This document shows positions 51,132-59,391 of a stretch of DNA of 64,000 nt, piece by piece. How positions within the stretch are numbered: position 1 is the first letter of the stretch; each line of letters opens with the position of its first letter. The DNA is from CAZJYI01 sp964550025. GTDB taxonomy: Bacteria > Verrucomicrobiota > Kiritimatiellia > UBA8416 > CAYOBW01. The stretch lies in NCBI GenBank assembly GCA_964550025.1, contig CAZJYI010000002.1, positions 124,001-188,000 of the forward strand. The letters run 5' to 3'. The notes below the pieces were generated by a model. It did not search any database. It had not been told where the DNA came from and worked only from the letters and a program-made list of their open reading frames with translations. Both the position numbers and the translations under genes were made by a program.

Positions 51132-52940
51132 TCACTCCTTGTTACTGCCCATGTCCAACGCGGCGCGCTTCACGTTCTCCCAGGACAACGCGCACCGGCC
51201 GGGGTCGACCTCGGATAGGGGGCCGGGAATCGTCCTCTCGCGCTTTTGGCCCAGGATGTCGCGGTCGACCGTGATGGGGTCGCCGGCGCGGTCTTCAATC
51301 GTCTGGCCCACCGTTGTGAATAGGCCTACGAGCTTACCGCCGACCTGGGGGGCCACGAGGTCGCGCCCGCCGGCGCCAGCCGAGAACAGGATAGTTGCAT
51401 CATCCGGAGAGTCTTTGATCTCGAAGTCCGAAACGTGAGCGTCAACAACGCTGTTGCCCCCCTCAAACTGGCTCTTCTTCGCTCCCTCCAGGAACAGGTT
51501 GTAATCCGAGTGATAGCCCTCCGAGTGCTTGACACGGTCGAGGCCCTTCCGAACGAAGAAGTTGTTGAACCACTTGTCTTCGCGCGCCGCATCGGTTTTC
51601 TTGCCGGCCACGGTTCTCGTGTGCGGCTTGTAGTACCGGGACTGCCGTTTCTTGTCGGGGCGGTAGTGGTAACCGCAATCCACAAACAGGTTGTGAGCGA
51701 AGACGTTGGCTTCGGAGTTGCTCAAGATGTCGTGCCCGACCAGCACGTTGTTGTCCACCAGGATGGGCCCGTGGTTCATCTCCACGAATACGGTCGCGGC
51801 CTGCGTGTTGTAGATGATGTTGCGCGTGATGCGGATGCCCTGGTTGCCGAAATCGATCCAGATGCCGAACGCGCCCTGTTTCTGATGGTAGACGCCCCGA
51901 ATCAGGTTTCCGCAGATGACCGTGTCTACGCTTTGGTGAAATTTGATCGCGGCCGTTTCCCAGCCGCCGAACTCCTTGCGGTAGTTGGTGTCCTCGATGA
52001 GATTGCCGACGATCGACGAGCGCGTCGCTCCCTTCTGGCCGGCGATACCGGCCTGCCCGCAACGGCGGATTACGTTGTTCCTGATCTCGTGGTCCCCGAA
52101 GGCCTCGATATCGTCGTAGTCCACGCCCGGCGCGTGCCCGAGAATGATGCCCACGCACCGGCAGTCCGTGATGGTGCAGTTCCGGATGATCCACCGTTTC
52201 CCCATGCGCGGGCCGACAGCCCCCGGCTGCAGCTCCATAACCGGCGGTGCCCAGTTGGAGGCCGCGTGCAGGAAGTGGAAACCATCGACCGTGATGTACC
52301 CGAACCCCGTGACCACCGGCATGAAGAGGGACTCGCGGACGCTAATCTCGGCATTCTCCCCGTTCGGATCAGACTCGCCGAAGTTTGCCACAATGGTGGT
52401 CGTGTCCTTGTCGGTTCGACAGAACCAGCTCTCGGGTGCCTGCCGGACCTTCTGCTCGGTTTGCTTCTCGCGGAAGGCCTTGCCGTTGAGATACACGTCG
52501 CCGCGATGGTGCCACTGGCCGTAGTTGAGCCATCCCCCCGAGAGCTGTAGCGCGTAGGGATTGTAGTCGCCGAAGAAGGTGTTGTGAATCTCCGCTACCC
52601 ACACCGCACCGTCCCGGACCCAGTCCTTGATTCGTTCCGACCCCTTGATGACCACCTTTTCCCCGTTGGCCGCGCGATACGTGATGCGAGCGTCTTCGCC
52701 CGTGCCGCCGCGAGGCGGCTTCACCCATTCGCGGTACGTGCCGGCGTGAACGACTACCGAGTCGCCGGGCTGCGCCGTGGCGGCGGCGCGATTGATCGTC
52801 AGGAACGGGGCATCCGCCCCTCCCGTATTCGCGTCATTGCCGTCTTTGGAGACGTGTATCTCGGCAGCCGGGACGATCGCCGCCGCGCTGATGCAAAGAA
52901 GAAGGCAGAATGCAAGTGATGACAGTGTTCCCCAGTTCAT
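51132..52940 (-). CDS. Secreted right-handed beta-helix protein
   Basis: 602 residues; AGGAGGG precedes the ATG at 52940; signal peptide to about residue 26. AEIHVSKDGNDANTGGADAP, PFLTINRAAATAQPGDSVVV and HAGTYREWV are the typical opening of DUF1565-like beta-helix proteins, and the middle has many rungs (RWIIRNCTITDCRCVGI, HEIRNNVIRRCGQAGI, GIRITRNIIYNT). The fold is common in alginate lyases, carrageenases and related enzymes. The C-terminal part is less regular. One base separates its stop from the aldolase start, and the FGE-like gene is 20 bases upstream, so the four genes from purB form one unit. Confidence 0.82.
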   Translation of the reverse strand: MNWGTLSSLAFCLLLCISAAAIVPAAEIHVSKDGNDANTGGADAPFLTINRAAATAQPGDSVVVHAGTYREWVKPPRGGTGEDARITYRAANGEKVVIKGSERIKDWVRDGAVWVAEIHNTFFGDYNPYALQLSGGWLNYGQWHHRGDVYLNGKAFREKQTEQKVRQAPESWFCRTDKDTTTIVANFGESDPNGENAEISVRESLFMPVVTGFGYITVDGFHFLHAASNWAPPVMELQPGAVGPRMGKRWIIRNCTITDCRCVGIILGHAPGVDYDDIEAFGDHEIRNNVIRRCGQAGIAGQKGATRSSIVGNLIEDTNYRKEFGGWETAAIKFHQSVDTVICGNLIRGVYHQKQGAFGIWIDFGNQGIRITRNIIYNTQAATVFVEMNHGPILVDNNVLVGHDILSNSEANVFAHNLFVDCGYHYRPDKKRQSRYYKPHTRTVAGKKTDAAREDKWFNNFFVRKGLDRVKHSEGYHSDYNLFLEGAKKSQFEGGNSVVDAHVSDFEIKDSPDDATILFSAGAGGRDLVAPQVGGKLVGLFTTVGQTIEDRAGDPITVDRDILGQKRERTIPGPLSEVDPGRCALSWENVKRAALDMGSNKE

Positions 52941-52960
52941 TGCACCCTCCTGGTCTCTGG

Positions 52961-54199
52961 TTACGGTTCCACGCGTCGCACCGTGCGAAACCCCGTGTTA
53001 TATGTGCTGGCATCGCGCCCCCGCCCCTGGCGACGGGCCACGCGACAGGCCACGGCCTGGCTATCCCAGGAGCCCCCGCGTTGAGAACGGCCGTTGAGCG
53101 GGTCCGTCAGCGGACCGCGCGGGTCCGTTTCCGGCGATGTGGTGTAGTACCCGGCATCGTACCAGTCCCAGCACCATTCCCACACGTTCCCAATCATGTC
53201 GAAAAGACCGTATCCGTTGGGGGGCAGGCTGCCCACGGGAGCGGTGTAAGGTTGGTCGTCTGTTTTGAACTCGGGATGGTAGGTCGGGAAGCGGTACGAA
53301 GTGGTGTCGTACGTGTACGCCGTGCCGTACGCTCGGTAATTGGCATGGTCGTGGTTGATGCTCATGCCCCAGGGGAAACGCAGACCAGCCACCCCCCCGC
53401 GCGCGGCGTACTCCCACTCAGCCTCTGTCGGCAAACGATACCCGTTTGCGGCCCAATTGCACCTGTTGGTCTCCTCGAAAACGTAGCAGGGCGTGCGCCC
53501 CTCTTTCAGACTGAGGAAACGGCAGTAGCCCACGGCGCCGTCCCATGTGACTTCCACACAGGGGCGCTTTGCGTCGTACGTCGTCTTCGGGACGAAGCGC
53601 GAGCCGTTCCAGGCGACGCCGCAGTTGTCACTTCCGAGGTGAAACAGATCTCTCTCCCGCCCTTGCGTGTTGCGCACCATTGCCATCTCCCCACTCATCA
53701 CGGTTCTGATCAGGGGCGGGACCTGCTCGTAGGCCCACTGCAACACGTTCGCCATCTCCTCGTTCGTGACTTCCGCCTTGTCCACAAGGAACGCACTGCA
53801 GGTAACCGGGTGCACCGGTGTTTCGTCACCGCCGACGTCGGCGAGGTTGTCCCCCATCTGGAAACTCCCCGCCGTAATGAACATCATGCCTTCGGTCTTG
53901 TCGGGGGCGGGCAGGCCCTCGACGCGATAGAATGCAACCGGCTCAACCAGTGGCAACACCACTGTAATCACGCCGCTGGTGTCGGCCCGCGGCGAGGCCA
54001 CGGTCTCCCACCCGTTTGCCCGGGGGGGCGCTCCGGACACCCGTCGAACGTCGGCCGTTGAACCGGGGAAGAGTCCCGCGCATCGCAGTTCGCCCTGGTG
54101 CGTGAAGGACTCGATCACAACATCCTGAGCCATACCGATGGCGAGGAGAACCATCGAGACCAACACTCCAGTCGCCGCTGTCAGCGCACATCTGTTCAT
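52961..54199 (-). CDS. Secreted FGE-like (SUMF1-type) domain protein, catalytic cysteine pair not seen
   Basis: 412 residues; GGGAGACAACG precedes the ATG at 54199; the longer start at 54220 lacks a site. After a signal peptide and a ~85-residue beta domain comes an FGE-sulfatase domain: MMFITAGSFQMGDN, YRLPTEAEWEYAARGG, LFDMIGNVWEWCWDWY, RGGSWDSQAVACR and GFRTVRRV. True formylglycine-generating enzymes use two cysteines in the GGS...C....C segment; here only one (ACR) is present. It is probably not a sulfatase activator but a binding or structural member of the C-type-lectin fold. It lies 60 bases after purB and 20 before the beta-helix gene. Confidence 0.85.
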   Translation of the reverse strand: MNRCALTAATGVLVSMVLLAIGMAQDVVIESFTHQGELRCAGLFPGSTADVRRVSGAPPRANGWETVASPRADTSGVITVVLPLVEPVAFYRVEGLPAPDKTEGMMFITAGSFQMGDNLADVGGDETPVHPVTCSAFLVDKAEVTNEEMANVLQWAYEQVPPLIRTVMSGEMAMVRNTQGRERDLFHLGSDNCGVAWNGSRFVPKTTYDAKRPCVEVTWDGAVGYCRFLSLKEGRTPCYVFEETNRCNWAANGYRLPTEAEWEYAARGGVAGLRFPWGMSINHDHANYRAYGTAYTYDTTSYRFPTYHPEFKTDDQPYTAPVGSLPPNGYGLFDMIGNVWEWCWDWYDAGYYTTSPETDPRGPLTDPLNGRSQRGGSWDSQAVACRVARRQGRGRDASTYNTGFRTVRRVEP

Positions 54200-54259
54200 C
54201 GTTGTCTCCCATCCGCTCACCGACTGCCCAGGTGCGTATCCGCCGCCGCAGCCGCCCGG

Positions 54260-55684
54260 TTACAGAATTCCCCCCGGTTCGTAGGCCGCACCTTCGGGGT
54301 AGCGGTCCTGCCATGGTTTCACCGACTGCCTGAACCCCTCTACCTGCGCCCGAGCGGCACCCGTGAGTTGCTCGGCCCGGGCCAGGATCGAGTCGATCTG
54401 CTCGCGCGTCAGCCCGACACGCGTGTCTTCCGCAAGGCGATCGGCGAGGTTGTTCCGGTCGATCACGCCCTGCCGCAGGTCCAACACGGTCGCGACGGCG
54501 TGCTCCTTGATCGCTTCGTGGGCGGCTTCGCGTCCGGCGCCGGCCTTGACGGCCTCCATCAGGATTGTCGTCGTCGCCAGGAACGGCAGATAGTGGTCGT
54601 TCTCGCGGCGGATGACCGGCCTGAAAACCTGCATCTGCCGCAGAACGACGAGCGTGGTTTCCAGCATGCCGTCAATGACGAGGAACGCGTCGGGAAAAAG
54701 TACGCGCCGCACGACGGAGCAGGAGACGTCGCCTTCGTTCCACTGGTCTCCCGCCAGGCCTTCCGCCATGGTCATGTGACCTCGTAGTATGGCGAGAAAC
54801 CCGTTGATGCGTTCGCAACTGCGGCTGTTCATTTTGTGGGGCATGGCGGAGGAGCCCACCTGTCCCTTGGCGAAGCCTTCCCCCGCCAGCTCGTGCCCCG
54901 CCATCAGGCGTAGCGTCTTGGCGAAGCTCGACGGGGCGCCGGCCAACTGGTACAGCGCGCCCACGACTTCGAAGTCGAGGCTGCGCGGGTAGACCTGTCC
55001 GACCGATTTGAAGACCGACGAGAAGCCAAGGTGTTCAATGACCTTCTCTTCCAGTGCCTGGACGGTGGCGGCATCGTTTCCGAACAGCGTGAGCTGATCG
55101 AGCTGCGTTCCCACGGCGCCCTTCAGCCCCCGGACCGGGTAGGTCTGAACCAGCCGCTCGAGGTTGCCGCAGGCCCGCTCGAACTCCTCGCCGTACATCG
55201 CAAGGCGTTTGCCAAACGTGCTGGGCTGGGCGGCCACGTTGTGCGTTCGCGAGGTGATGGTCAGATCGGTGTACTCGTCGGCCTTGTCCGCGAGCGCCGT
55301 CAGGACGGCAACGGAACGATTCAGCACGATCTGCAACGATCGCATGATCTGCAGTTGCTCGACGTTCTCGGTGAGATCGCGGCTCGTCATCCCTTTGTGG
55401 ATATGCTCGTGGCCGGCCAACTCGCAGAACTCCTCAATGCGCGCTTTGACATCGTGCCGAGTGCGCCTCTCGCGCGTGTCGATCGAGGTGAGGTCGACCC
55501 GGTCCTTGACGCGCTCGTAGTCCGCGATGGCCTCTTCCGGGATATCGAGGCCGAGCTCGCGCTGCGCCTTCATTACGGCGATCCAAAACTCGCGCTCCAA
55601 AACGATGCGGCCCTCCGGCGACCACACCTGTCGCATGCCTTCGGTTGCGTAGCGCTCCGCGAGGATGTTGGGAATCCGGCTCAT
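54260..55684 (-). CDS. purB: Adenylosuccinate lyase
   Basis: 474 residues; AGGAG precedes the ATG at 55684. The signature GSSAMPHKMNSRSCERI, TSRDLTENVEQLQIM, TSRTHNVAAQPSTFGKR and GQVGSSAMPHKM are those of the PurB branch of the fumarase/aspartase superfamily. It catalyses two steps of purine synthesis (SAICAR and adenylosuccinate cleavage). It is the first gene of a minus-strand unit whose other members concern glycans, an unusual partnership for a housekeeping enzyme. Confidence 0.95.
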   Translation of the reverse strand: MSRIPNILAERYATEGMRQVWSPEGRIVLEREFWIAVMKAQRELGLDIPEEAIADYERVKDRVDLTSIDTRERRTRHDVKARIEEFCELAGHEHIHKGMTSRDLTENVEQLQIMRSLQIVLNRSVAVLTALADKADEYTDLTITSRTHNVAAQPSTFGKRLAMYGEEFERACGNLERLVQTYPVRGLKGAVGTQLDQLTLFGNDAATVQALEEKVIEHLGFSSVFKSVGQVYPRSLDFEVVGALYQLAGAPSSFAKTLRLMAGHELAGEGFAKGQVGSSAMPHKMNSRSCERINGFLAILRGHMTMAEGLAGDQWNEGDVSCSVVRRVLFPDAFLVIDGMLETTLVVLRQMQVFRPVIRRENDHYLPFLATTTILMEAVKAGAGREAAHEAIKEHAVATVLDLRQGVIDRNNLADRLAEDTRVGLTREQIDSILARAEQLTGAARAQVEGFRQSVKPWQDRYPEGAAYEPGGIL

Positions 55685-55870
55685 CAGTCTGCTCCTGCGT
55701 AGTTGGTGCTTCGGTTCAGTTCACAGGTCGTAGATAGCACACGTCCCGGCGTCGCCGCAACCAAAGAGGGGAGGCATTCACTGTTGTTGGGTACTGTGAT
55801 GGCTGTTAGAGTTCGGCCTCTGGAGTTTGGGAATGCTGCTGAACTGCGGTGGAACAACCGGGAGCGTAGG

Positions 55871-58800
55871 ATGGGTTCTGTTTGGCGTGTGTTTGCAGGA
55901 GGGATTCTGATGGCTGTTCTGTCGACCGTACGGGTGAAAGGGGCCCAGGTGGACTGGGAGAATCCGCACGTGATCGGGGTCAACAAGGAGGACGGCCACT
56001 CTACTCTGATGCCGTTTCCCGACGAGAAGACGGCATTGAGCGGTCGGCGCGAGAACTCGCCGTTCTTCAGATCCCTGAACGGAAAATGGCGTTTCCGGTG
56101 GGTGCCGAACCCGGCGGAACGGCCGGTCGGGTTCCACGAGCCGGCTTTCGACGTGTCCGGCTGGGACGAAATCCCCGTGCCGGCCAATTGGCAGCTTCAC
56201 GGATACGGCGTTCCGATCTACACCAACATCAAGCACCCCTTCAAAGTCGATCCCCCACGCGTCACCAGCGATCCGCCAAGAGACTTCACGTCGTACGCCA
56301 TGCGGAATCCGGTGGGATCATACCGACGGACGTTCACGATTCCCGCCGCGTGGTCCGGACGCGAGATCTTCCTGCATTTTGAAGGCGTGAAGTCCGCATT
56401 CTACCTCTGGGTCAACGGTCGCAGAGTCGGTTACAGCCAGGGCAGCATGACGCCTGCCGAGTTTCGCATTACGCCCTACCTGAAGAAGGGCACGAACGTG
56501 CTCGCGGCCGAAGTCTATCGCTGGTGCGATGGCAGCTACCTTGAAGACCAGGACATGTGGCGGTTGAGCGGGATCTACCGCGACGTGTTTCTCTTCAGTA
56601 CGCCGAAGCTGCATCTGCGCGACTTCTTCGCCAATGCCGGGTTGGTGAACGACTACAAGGACGGACTGTTGACTGTGCGCGCCAAGGTGCGCAACTACGC
56701 GAAGGTGCCGTCGGACAAGAGCCGGGTCGAATTGCGCCTGCTGACATTGGCGGGCACGCCGGTTTTGAAGCAGAAGATCCAGGGAACGATCGCGCTCGAT
56801 TCCATTCACCCCGGCGCGGAAGCGATCGGAGAGGCGGTTGTGAAGCTTCCCGGCGTGAAGCCGTGGACAGCGGAGACGCCAAACCTGTATCGCCTGGTTC
56901 TGACGTTGCGGTCGGCCGATGGGGACGTGCTGGAAGTGCAGCAGTGCCGTGTTGGGTTTCGTACTGTGGAGACGCGGGGCGGCGAGGTGCTGGTGAACGG
57001 GCGGCCGGTCACGTTCAAAGGCGTTTGCCGGCACGAGCATGATCCGGATTTCGGTCGCCGCGTGCCGGTTGAGATGATGGTGAAAGACATTGTGTTGATG
57101 AAGCGGAACAACGTCAACACGGTCCGGACCAGCCACTATCCGAACGACCCCCGCTGGTACGAGCTGTGCGACGAGTACGGACTGTATGTCATCGACGAGG
57201 CCAACGTGGAATCGCACGGCACATCGTACGGCAAGGAGTATATCCCCGGCAGCGATCCCCTGTGGCGCCGGTCTGTCGAAGACCGCATGGAACGTATGGT
57301 CGAGCGCGACAAGAACCACGCCTGCATCGTGATGTGGTCGCTCGGGAACGAGGCGGGCCGGGGGAGCAACTTTGAACACATGGTGGCGGCGGGGAAGAAG
57401 ATCGATACTTCGCGCCTCTTCCATTACCGGCAAATGTGGTCGGCGGTGGATACGGACAGCGAGACCTACTGGACGCCGGCCAGGACCGAGCAGCACACGA
57501 AGAAACACCCGGACCGGCCGTTTATGCTGGAGGAATACGCCCATGCGATGGGCAACTCCGTCGGCAACCTGCAGGAGTACTGGGACCTGATCGAGGCGTA
57601 CCCCGGCCTGATCGGCGCGCTGGTCTGGGATTGGGTGGACCAGGGGCTGCGGAAACCAATCGGAGAGAGCGCGATCGACATCGGGGCCGCACGCGAAGGG
57701 AAGGGCAAGAACACGGAGTGGTTCTACGCCTACGGCGGTGACTACGGCGACAAGCCCAATGACGGCAACTTCTGCATCAATGGCCTTGTCAATCCGGATC
57801 GCGAGCCGAACCCGCACCTCGACGAAATGCGCAAGGTGTACCAGTACGTAAAGATCTCCGCGGAGGGCTTGCCGAGCGGCAAGGTGCGTATTCAAAACGG
57901 CTATGTGTTTCGCAACCTCGACTTCCTCGTGTTCTCCTGGTCCATCAGCAAGGATGGCGTCGAGAAGTGGTGCGGCGAGTTTGCCCCGCTGTCGGTGGAA
58001 CCTGGCGCAAGCAAGATGGCGACGTTTAAGATGCCGCCGATCGGCACAAAGCCCGGGCGGGAGTACCACGTGACCGTGACCGGGCGGTTGGCCCGCGACG
58101 AGACATGGGCGCCGAAAGGACACGTCGTATGCCGGGAGCAGTTCAAGCTGCCCGTGCCGTCGCCGCCTCCCATGCCTACTCTGCGCCTCGGAGATATGCC
58201 GGCGCTGTCGGTCAACGAAACAGCCAAGTCCGTGAGCATGCGCGGAGCCGATTTTTCCCTGCGCGTGGGCAAGGAGTCAGGAGCCATCGAGTCGTTTCGT
58301 GTCGACGGCGTCGAGCGGCTTGCCTCACCGCTCGTGCCGAATCTCTGGCGCGTGCCCAACGACAACGACGAAGGCTTCAAGATGGCGACGAAGCTCGGCG
58401 TCTGGCGTGAGGCGTCGGCCAAGCGAACCGTTGAGAAGCTCGTGGTCGAGCGCTTGTCCCCGAAGGCGGCAAGGGTTCGAGTGGACGGGCGGCTGGGCGC
58501 GGGACAATCCACGTATACGGTCACGTACACGCTGTACGGGTCCGGTGACGTTCGTGTGGCACTTGATGTGACTCCGAGGGGAAAGAAGCTTCCGGTGATC
58601 CCGCGCATCGGCATGCAGGCGTCACTGGCGGCCGGACTCGACCGCATGGCGTGGTACGGGCGTGGTCCCGGGGAGAACTACTGGGACCGGAAGTCAGGAT
58701 GTGCAGTTGGCCGCTACGAGGGGAGGGTCGATGATTTGCTCTTTCCGTATATCCGCCCCCAGGAGTACGGAAACCGAACAGATACTCGCTGGGTGGCCTG

Positions 58801-59131
58801 GACGGACGGGGAGGGCAGGGGGCTGATGGCCGTGGGACTGCCGCTGCTCAGCGTCAGCGCCTGGCCGCACACCATGGGCGACCTGGCTCGTGCGGCCACG
58901 GGCCATCCGCACGAGCTGGCCAAACGCAAGACCACAACCATCAACATCGACTACCGTCAGATGGGGCTGGGCGGCGTCAATAGCTGGGGTGCCTGGCCGC
59001 TGAAGAAATACCAACTGCCGGCGAACAAACCCTATCGCTACAAGTTCCGTCTCCGCCCGCTGCGTGGCAAAGACGACGATCCCGGCAACCTTGCGCGGGT
59101 GTACCTGCCGTCCGTGTCGGGTGCCCGATAG
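55871..59131 (+). CDS. Secreted LacZ-type beta-galactosidase (GH2)
   Basis: 1086 residues from the ATG at 55871 behind GGGAGCG; open codons from 55703 look non-coding. After a signal peptide (to about residue 30) the LacZ order of five domains is complete. WENPHVIGVNKE and GKWRFRWVPNPAERP open the jelly-roll. The acid/base E494 lies in GNEAGRGSNF and the nucleophile E555 in LEEYAHAMGN. ALVWDWVDQGL and the C-terminal domain with GRGPGENYWDR complete the enzyme. The signal peptide points to action on galactosides outside the cytoplasm, in line with the sulfatases. Divergent from purB across 186 bases in which I see no further element. Confidence 0.93.
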   Translation: MGSVWRVFAGGILMAVLSTVRVKGAQVDWENPHVIGVNKEDGHSTLMPFPDEKTALSGRRENSPFFRSLNGKWRFRWVPNPAERPVGFHEPAFDVSGWDEIPVPANWQLHGYGVPIYTNIKHPFKVDPPRVTSDPPRDFTSYAMRNPVGSYRRTFTIPAAWSGREIFLHFEGVKSAFYLWVNGRRVGYSQGSMTPAEFRITPYLKKGTNVLAAEVYRWCDGSYLEDQDMWRLSGIYRDVFLFSTPKLHLRDFFANAGLVNDYKDGLLTVRAKVRNYAKVPSDKSRVELRLLTLAGTPVLKQKIQGTIALDSIHPGAEAIGEAVVKLPGVKPWTAETPNLYRLVLTLRSADGDVLEVQQCRVGFRTVETRGGEVLVNGRPVTFKGVCRHEHDPDFGRRVPVEMMVKDIVLMKRNNVNTVRTSHYPNDPRWYELCDEYGLYVIDEANVESHGTSYGKEYIPGSDPLWRRSVEDRMERMVERDKNHACIVMWSLGNEAGRGSNFEHMVAAGKKIDTSRLFHYRQMWSAVDTDSETYWTPARTEQHTKKHPDRPFMLEEYAHAMGNSVGNLQEYWDLIEAYPGLIGALVWDWVDQGLRKPIGESAIDIGAAREGKGKNTEWFYAYGGDYGDKPNDGNFCINGLVNPDREPNPHLDEMRKVYQYVKISAEGLPSGKVRIQNGYVFRNLDFLVFSWSISKDGVEKWCGEFAPLSVEPGASKMATFKMPPIGTKPGREYHVTVTGRLARDETWAPKGHVVCREQFKLPVPSPPPMPTLRLGDMPALSVNETAKSVSMRGADFSLRVGKESGAIESFRVDGVERLASPLVPNLWRVPNDNDEGFKMATKLGVWREASAKRTVEKLVVERLSPKAARVRVDGRLGAGQSTYTVTYTLYGSGDVRVALDVTPRGKKLPVIPRIGMQASLAAGLDRMAWYGRGPGENYWDRKSGCAVGRYEGRVDDLLFPYIRPQEYGNRTDTRWVAWTDGEGRGLMAVGLPLLSVSAWPHTMGDLARAATGHPHELAKRKTTTINIDYRQMGLGGVNSWGAWPLKKYQLPANKPYRYKFRLRPLRGKDDDPGNLARVYLPSVSGAR

Positions 59132-59207
59132 CCATGGGGTGCATCGGAAATCATGTTGTGAACGACATCACCCCAGTGCGCATCGAAAGCGGGATCGGGT
59201 GAAATGT

Positions 59208-59340
59208 GTCGGTGAAGGGTATCCGACGAAGTGTGGGGACGAAGTGTACGGCGAAGCGGGGCGAGCAAGTGTGACCTCCGGTCGGTCCAGACACTCACTC
59301 GCCACACTTAACCGCCACGCTTGCTCGGATACGCTTGAAG
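59208..59340. repeat. Long inverted repeat of GAAGTGTGGCGA units at a convergent gene junction
   Basis: The left arm (59208-59274) has repeated CGACGAAGTGTG and GGCGAAG units. The right arm (59291-59340) has the complementary CGCCACACTTAACCGCC pattern. The arms share ATCCGA, GTGG, AAGTGT and GGCGA at matching spacing. It lies between the convergent ends at 59131 and 59392. Confidence 0.7.
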
Positions 59341-59391
59341 ACCAGGACGGGGGTGTGACCTCTGACATCCCAGGGGCTGCCCCCTGATCTC

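Noticed and set aside
11218..59355. A shared 15-mer (CTTGAAGACCAGGAC) at about 11217 and 59333
   Set aside because: A match of this length is expected by chance in 64 kb, and the flanks differ.
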